A stretch of 64,000 nt of DNA from Rostrohypoxylon terebratum. Its lineage: Eukaryota > Ascomycota > Sordariomycetes > Xylariales > Hypoxylaceae. The notes beneath the pieces were generated by a model, which had not been told where the DNA came from, searched no databases, and saw only the letters and a list, made by a program, of their open reading frames with translations. Location of the stretch: assembly GCA_022497145.1 (NCBI GenBank), contig MU385856.1, positions 930,001-994,000 of the forward strand. Reading direction: 5' to 3'. Positions 58,901 through 64,000 of the stretch are shown one piece after another. Every line of letters begins with the position of its first letter. The first letter of the stretch is position 1. Both the position numbers and the translations under genes were made by a program.

Positions 58901-59318
58901 AGAAAGGTGCATGGCTCATGGCTCATGGCCCATGGCGTGACTATGAACTTGTCGCCATCAACCCTAACCCGACTGCCCAAATGAAGAATTATTCTAGAAT
59001 TTTATTACTAGCTGTCGACCGGAGCCGGCCATGTACAATACCTGCAATACAGGCAACACAGTACCTCTGTACATATTACAATATTATCCATATATGTAAA
59101 TAATGATATCTGCATGTACACCATTAACCATGATTACTTGGAGTACTTGGAGTTCTTGGAGAAGAGAGCCCTTCGTCATATCAAGACCTATTAATACCTA
59201 CGCCCAGTTACACGATACCGGGTGTGACTAGTCTTAAAATGTCTTGCTAAAGGATGCCCCCCCTTCCTCCCCCCAACGGTTGCCGGTGCTTAGGATCTCT
59301 ACCCCAGTGAGATTGGCG

Positions 59319-59376
59319 GGACCAGAGCCACGGTGAAGCTCCGTTTGCAGCCCTAACCGGTCCAGCGGCACAGGGC
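59319..59376 (+). ncRNA. Weak candidate structured RNA (pseudoknot-like)
   Basis: GGACC (59319-59323) can pair with GGTCC (59359-59363), enclosing the hairpin ACGG/CCGT (59330-59333 with 59341-59344). GCCCT (59350-59354) can pair with AGGGC (59372-59376) in a crossing arrangement. The segment is more GC-rich than its surroundings and contains no coding frame. Stems are only 4-5 bp, so chance pairing is a serious alternative. Confidence 0.12.
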
Positions 59377-59785
59377 TAACCTTCGCCTACCATCATTGGT
59401 ACCATATCTTAGCAGTGGAGATGTCTGGGTATAGGCAATTTAAACGTTTGTGCCCATTTGATTTAGGATACCTGGGACCTGGGTACATCGTCAATGCGTA
59501 TTGATTGACTGCGGACACAATGCAGTCATGTAAGTAGATACGAGATGGTCAAGGGACCAACAAAGCAGGCGTTACTTGAGTCTGTCTTTACTGATATGTC
59601 GTGGTGTCATGAGTCTAAAATTTTTTTTATGAATCCTCCAGATCCATGTACAAGGGCCTAATTCCTCATGCTCCGTGTCAAGGCCATCAAAAGCATACCA
59701 CCCAACCATGCAAATGAACAAATTCACCTGTGCCATTCATAATGTCCTATAATCGAGTCGCAATATTTCCGAGCTTGTAATGCAA

Positions 59786-62700
59786 CTATGCTTCCCCGGC
59801 TTCGACCCCATCACTAGGCAATACCACATCACCTTCACTTTCTTCATCACTGGCTTCGACATAGCCAACTTCGTCGTCCTCTGCGATGGGCTTCAGTTCT
59901 TCATTCGCACTATCTGTTGGTTCTGGCAAGCCGCGCTCCGCACGCAATTGTTTGATTTTAGTCGTCGTCATTTCGTAGACGAATTGACCGAGATGCTCAA
60001 CACCCTCCATCGTCGCCTCGCCAGGCACGGCAGTCCCGTCTTCTTCCGCTTGGATGCGTTCCGAGGGCCACATCTCACCAGTTGCCAGGGTAAGCTTGTC
60101 CGGACGTTGAAGTAATAGTTCGAATGCGGGGCGCAACTCGTAGCACGCTTCGAACACTTCTCTTCGACCAAGAATGTACAGGCCAAGCCGGGCTCGAGAG
60201 AGTGCAACAGTTAGACGCCGAATGTCTCGGAGATAACCGACTCTTGATGTGCGCGTGAGCGACAGAATGATATCTACCTAGAGTCAGATCTGATTATTGT
60301 TAGAGAAGAGAAGACGGGATGGGCTTACAATCGTTTTGTTCACCTTGATACTTGTCGACAGTAGTCACTATCTTAGGCAAACCGAATATAGCATTCCTTG
60401 CACATCGATGTGATAGTACATCTTTGATGAGTGCTCGCTGACCAGCATATGTGGCAAGGATGCTGATCTTTGATGCAGGGTATCCTAGAAGCCGCATATA
60501 CTGGTATATGGCCACGGCAAATTCCGCCTCGCCTAGATTCTGGATAAAATGCGGTGTCGGTTCGACTTCTCCACGGCCCTTATAATCGGGAACATTGATG
60601 AATTGATAATCGTACTTGAATCCGGCGTTGGCAGTTTGGAATTCCTTCATGCTCTCGACGTGTGGCAGGTTACCAAGGTTAGGGTATCGCCATTGATACA
60701 ATGCGGCAATAGATGGACGAGCACGGCCTTGTTGATCGAGTGTAATGACTGGCACTCGTAACCGGATAAATCGGAAGAAAAGCGACTGCTCAAGATTGGC
60801 GTAATGTCTAAAGGCAAGGCTCTGTATGACAGGTGAATTTTGGTAATGGTCACCGCAAAGGACGACTCTTTGAAGTGCCATCTGTCCGCCTTCGGGCTTT
60901 TGCATAGCCAGAGGAATGAAACTCTCAACCTCAGTGATCTGAGCCGCCTCTTCCATAACAACATTGTCATAATGGAAGCCAAGGTTAGCAATCTCAGTAC
61001 GGTGCATTGCGGCATGTGTTGCGGTCATGGCGATGATGCGAGCTTCATTAATTAGAAGGTAATTGGCCTTATCTCGGTCTCGTCGCAGAATCTCAAACGG
61101 AAGGACATCTTCTAGCTCGGAAAAGATCTTTGATACGTGATGATAGCAGCCATTTGCTACGTCGACGACAGCGTCCCGGTCGCCCTCAGGAGGGAATAAA
61201 GGTTGGGGAGCATCGGAGAAATAGCTGTGGAATGGGAAAGCTTCGACGATAGCAGTCGGCGTAGAATCCTCTGCTTTTATCACCTCTTGGAACTTAGCCC
61301 AGGCTGGCTGGATGTAGACGGAATTGAAATATCCTGCCGTCTCAGCGGAGTTCCCATGGGCACCAGGAGCGCCGATGCTGGTTGCTAGTCGGTTGACTTC
61401 TTTAAGATAGCGATCTCTGATCTCGAAAAAAGACTCAACCCGTCCATGTTTACTGAAACTACCATCAGTATCCAGATCTTCCTCGCCATGGCCGAGACGG
61501 AGAAGATGTCGTTCATCAATATCCAAGGCGACAATTTTCGCGAAGAGTTGGTTTAGCGCTTGATTGGAATGTGCGATAAGCAATGTCCGCTGCTCAGGAA
61601 AATTGTGATAGATATTGTTGATGATTTGAGTTGCGACATCCGTCTTGCCAGTGCCGGGTGGACCGACAATAACAGTAAGTCCGGGTTGCGTTCCTGATAT
61701 TATAGCGTCAATTTGGGCAGGCGTGAAACGAACGCCATTTAATTTTGGGGCATCGATAGGATAAGGTCCGGTGTTGGGTGGCTTGTACGTCGAGACCTTA
61801 TACGTCTCGACTTCGGCATTTAACGAAGGCTCTGCATCTCTTCTTCGCTTTTTGGAACGCTTAGCAGTTTTCTGCTCCGGTGGCCTATCCACTGATTCTA
61901 ACATGTAAGGGGGGCCGAAACTCTCGGTCACATCATCCCCTGGTTCGATCGTTTTATCAGGCAGGCCGGTAACGAGATGCTGCCAATCTAAGAAAGTGTC
62001 CCTAAAATCAAGCTTTGCGATCCGATTTGCTAGGTGCTTATATGTGGCGCCGGCGGGGTCTCCGTAGCCGAGAAAGGTCTCATATAGCCACGATGCGAGG
62101 GGAACTTCGGAAAGGCACAGACTACGAATCGACTCCAACACTGGCTTGAAGTTATTCTCTCTACCACTTCGTCGAACGATCAAATTAATCCGCTCATAAA
62201 CATCTGGCTTGCCGATGGAGACTCGATCCATATCCTCCTTGTACGTCTTAGGGTCTAATTTTAGTTGTACCTTTCTCGTGGAAGACCGGTTCTGGCCTCC
62301 GAAGTACGTAGCAGGATCTCTGATAGACTTCCCTTTATCATCCATGATTTGGGATATTTCTGCACTCCTCACAGAGATTAAGCCCAATTTCTCTGCTTCG
62401 GAAATGGTTTGGGCACCTCCATTCGAAATGCTCTTCGGAAGGGAGGCGTCCACTGCAACAAGAAACACAACATCATCCGGACGTAATGAATCCCATTCTC
62501 TACGGATGTGATCGGTAAGCCGACGCACATCGAGCGAAATCTCTGCATTGACTGCAGACGGTTTGTCATCACCGACAAGAGCAGGTACAACTTCCAAGAT
62601 AGACGGACGAGATATTGGCAGCGCCATTCTTGAGAAGCCCGTGAACGTCGTCTCCCCCGGACGCTTCGATTCCGGTTTTAGTCGCCTTAACGCATCGCTG

Positions 62701-64000
62701 ATGTCTTTTCTGATGCCGTAGAAGGACTCGCATCGGTAAAGAACTAAAGCTCTCCAAAGGAAATCCCCAACTGATAGATGCTGAAGTTTCAGCTTAGGGA
62801 GTGCGAGGGGCGTCGATCCATCATAATTGTCCGTTCTCAATAGACCTTGGTCAAAAAGAGTAGCCTCGGTCGGAAGAACACTTGTATCCCGGACGACCTC
62901 TTGGAAAGTTGGGCGCTTTTCGTAGGTAGACAAGAGGACCTCATTGATAAAGGGTCGATCGATGGGAATGCCAACCGACTCTGGGTATTCCGTTCTAAAA
63001 TCAAGCAAAGCCGCGAGCTTTTTGATCTCCTCATCTGTCAGAGCCTCTAGGAGGTTCTCGAGCTCATCTCTTTTACCTATAGATCCATAATTAGACAAAG
63101 CTAACACTGTCAGCTTATCCTTAAAATGGCGTAGGGCTACGCGTTGAAGTTTTGCGAGCTCGGCACAATGCAAGTCATACGCTTCCGTACGGCCATGTTG
63201 GACACCCGTGTAATCATCGATAGTAAAGTAAAAGTAATGGCTCAATAAGGCGTATTGATCACGAAGTAGCCCATTGTCTTCATCATTAAACATGGGGGAG
63301 AGTCGGAGGGCGGGTAAAATGTGTAGATCTTGGAACAAGGTGTTGGTGTATCGTCTCGTTGGGCTTTGACTCAACAAGTCGGAGATGAACTCGACGAATC
63401 TTTCGCAATAGAGCACTTCCTCCGCCTTCCTCTTTTCACCGTATAGTAACTTGAGAAAGTCCAATGTCATGGTGTAAAGCCAAGCTCTTTCGAACCTCAA
63501 GCGAGCTTTCGTTGAATCATCTGCCGAGTCGTATCGCTTACCCGCCGCTCTCCAAGCTTTCTTGGGTGATGCATTTTGAGCCAGTTTGCTTTCACGTTTC
63601 GACTCGGTGAGGTTATGCCAGATACCGATGGAAACTAACGAGGCGCACTTGTTACGTACGCTCGACCAATCCAGGCTCTGAAAAGCATATATGATACAGC
63701 ATAGGAGGTTCGTCCGTACGGTCAATGATATTGTGTGGTCGAGACACATGGATAGAACGCGGGTGAAGAAGCTTTCAAACTCGGCGGGTCGATCTTCGAA
63801 TATGCTCCATGTCTCCAGCTTTTCTCTGGCCTTGACATTGGTGATGAGGGCTATTAGGAGGACATGGAAATTGGACGAGTCTTCGGAGTACCCAGGCCAT
63901 AGATAGCTCTCGAGGGTTTGTAGTCCTTCGAGAACGAGTAATGACTTGTAGGGGAAGCCATTCTTCTCGAGGACATCCCAGATGTCGCGCTTTATTACAT
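59786..64000 (-). CDS. cwf11: Aquarius/Cwf11 spliceosomal RNA helicase (5' end beyond window)
   Basis: Two exons are seen: 60329 to the window edge (frame open to 64000) and 59786-60273, joined across a 55-bp intron (60274-60328) that restores the motif YQGEQND-YIILSLTRTSRVG. About 1385 residues are present; the family is about 1400-1500, so only a short N-terminus is missing. The N-terminal part is an all-helical Armadillo-like scaffold. SF1 helicase motifs are intact: Walker A GPPGTGKTD near 61640-61665, HSNQALNQLF, EEAAQITEVESFIPL, CGDHYQNSPV, QGRARPSIA, KYQGEQND and VALSRARLGLYILG. Aquarius binds intron RNA in the spliceosome as part of the intron-binding complex. The C-terminal tail is acidic. 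Confidence 0.95.

Larger units (their letters stand above)
55432..59785. other. 4.35-kb intergenic: eIF4G promoter and Aquarius 3' flank
   Basis: The first 1.2 kb is a pyrimidine/purine-rich leader and promoter of eIF4G, with a GCGGGTT array. Beyond about 56.5 kb are CCTAGG/TAGGTA clusters at 56770-56830, 56995-57020 and 58395-58420, and a CATGGC repeat near 58911-58935. A GC-richer segment at 59250-59400 can fold (separate entry). No coding exon was recognised. Confidence 0.5.

Noticed and set aside
1..64000. tRNA, rRNA, CRISPR or intact transposon
   Set aside because: Scanning by eye for GTTCGA-type B boxes, rRNA-like conserved words, spaced repeats and transposase or reverse-transcriptase motifs found nothing convincing; tRNAscan-SE and RepeatMasker would be decisive.

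Overview
This window looks like a chromosomal segment of a filamentous ascomycete (Pezizomycotina, most likely a sordariomycete). Genes carry short 47-160 bp GT-AG introns with CTAAC or CTGAC-like branch sites. Start sites often have a purine at -3. The gene set includes a velvet-family regulator, a DUF1770-like protein, a WHIM1-type chromatin protein and fungal secreted small proteins. No prokaryotic operons, rRNA, CRISPR or recognisable intact transposon were seen, and no tRNA was found by eye. Exon boundaries were deduced by hand from splice signals plus reading-frame continuity.

Layout. (1) About 1-13.2 kb is an accessory-looking region dominated by small secreted proteins: the 3' end of a GH131-like enzyme, a 4-Cys secreted protein, a 213-aa secreted protein, a conserved 210-aa fungal protein, a secreted ADP-ribosyltransferase-like protein, a secreted Thr/Lys-repeat protein with an 8-Cys C-terminal domain, and a hydrophilic stress-type protein with a double CRE upstream. 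(2) About 13.2-22.9 kb is a gene desert of low-complexity, CCTAGG-rich DNA. (3) From 22.9 kb to the end is a conserved housekeeping block: VelC, pyruvate dehydrogenase E1 alpha, prephenate dehydratase, eRF1, a WHIM1 chromatin protein, a DUF1770 protein, a fungal-specific 545-aa protein, a mitochondrial PPR protein, DNA polymerase alpha, eIF4G and the spliceosomal helicase Aquarius (5' end beyond the window).

The most interesting observation is at eRF1, the translation termination factor. Its UGA stop is followed by CAG and at once by a plausible 3' intron. Splicing that intron gives UGA-CAG-UUU, close to the CAR-YYA leaky-stop context, and joins in frame an 85-codon Pro/Ala/Ser-rich exon. This fits a readthrough-dependent extension and autoregulation of eRF1. 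Other points of note are a pair of perfect TGACGTCA sites 1 bp apart upstream of the stress-type gene, three CACGTG boxes spaced 19-20 bp apart, an E2F/SBF-like site in the divergent PPR/POL1 promoter, and a 30-residue internal duplication in the 545-aa protein.

The genes do not form a pathway cluster. The right-hand block is a mixed set of core information-processing and metabolic genes; the left-hand region suggests a fast-evolving secretome neighbourhood.
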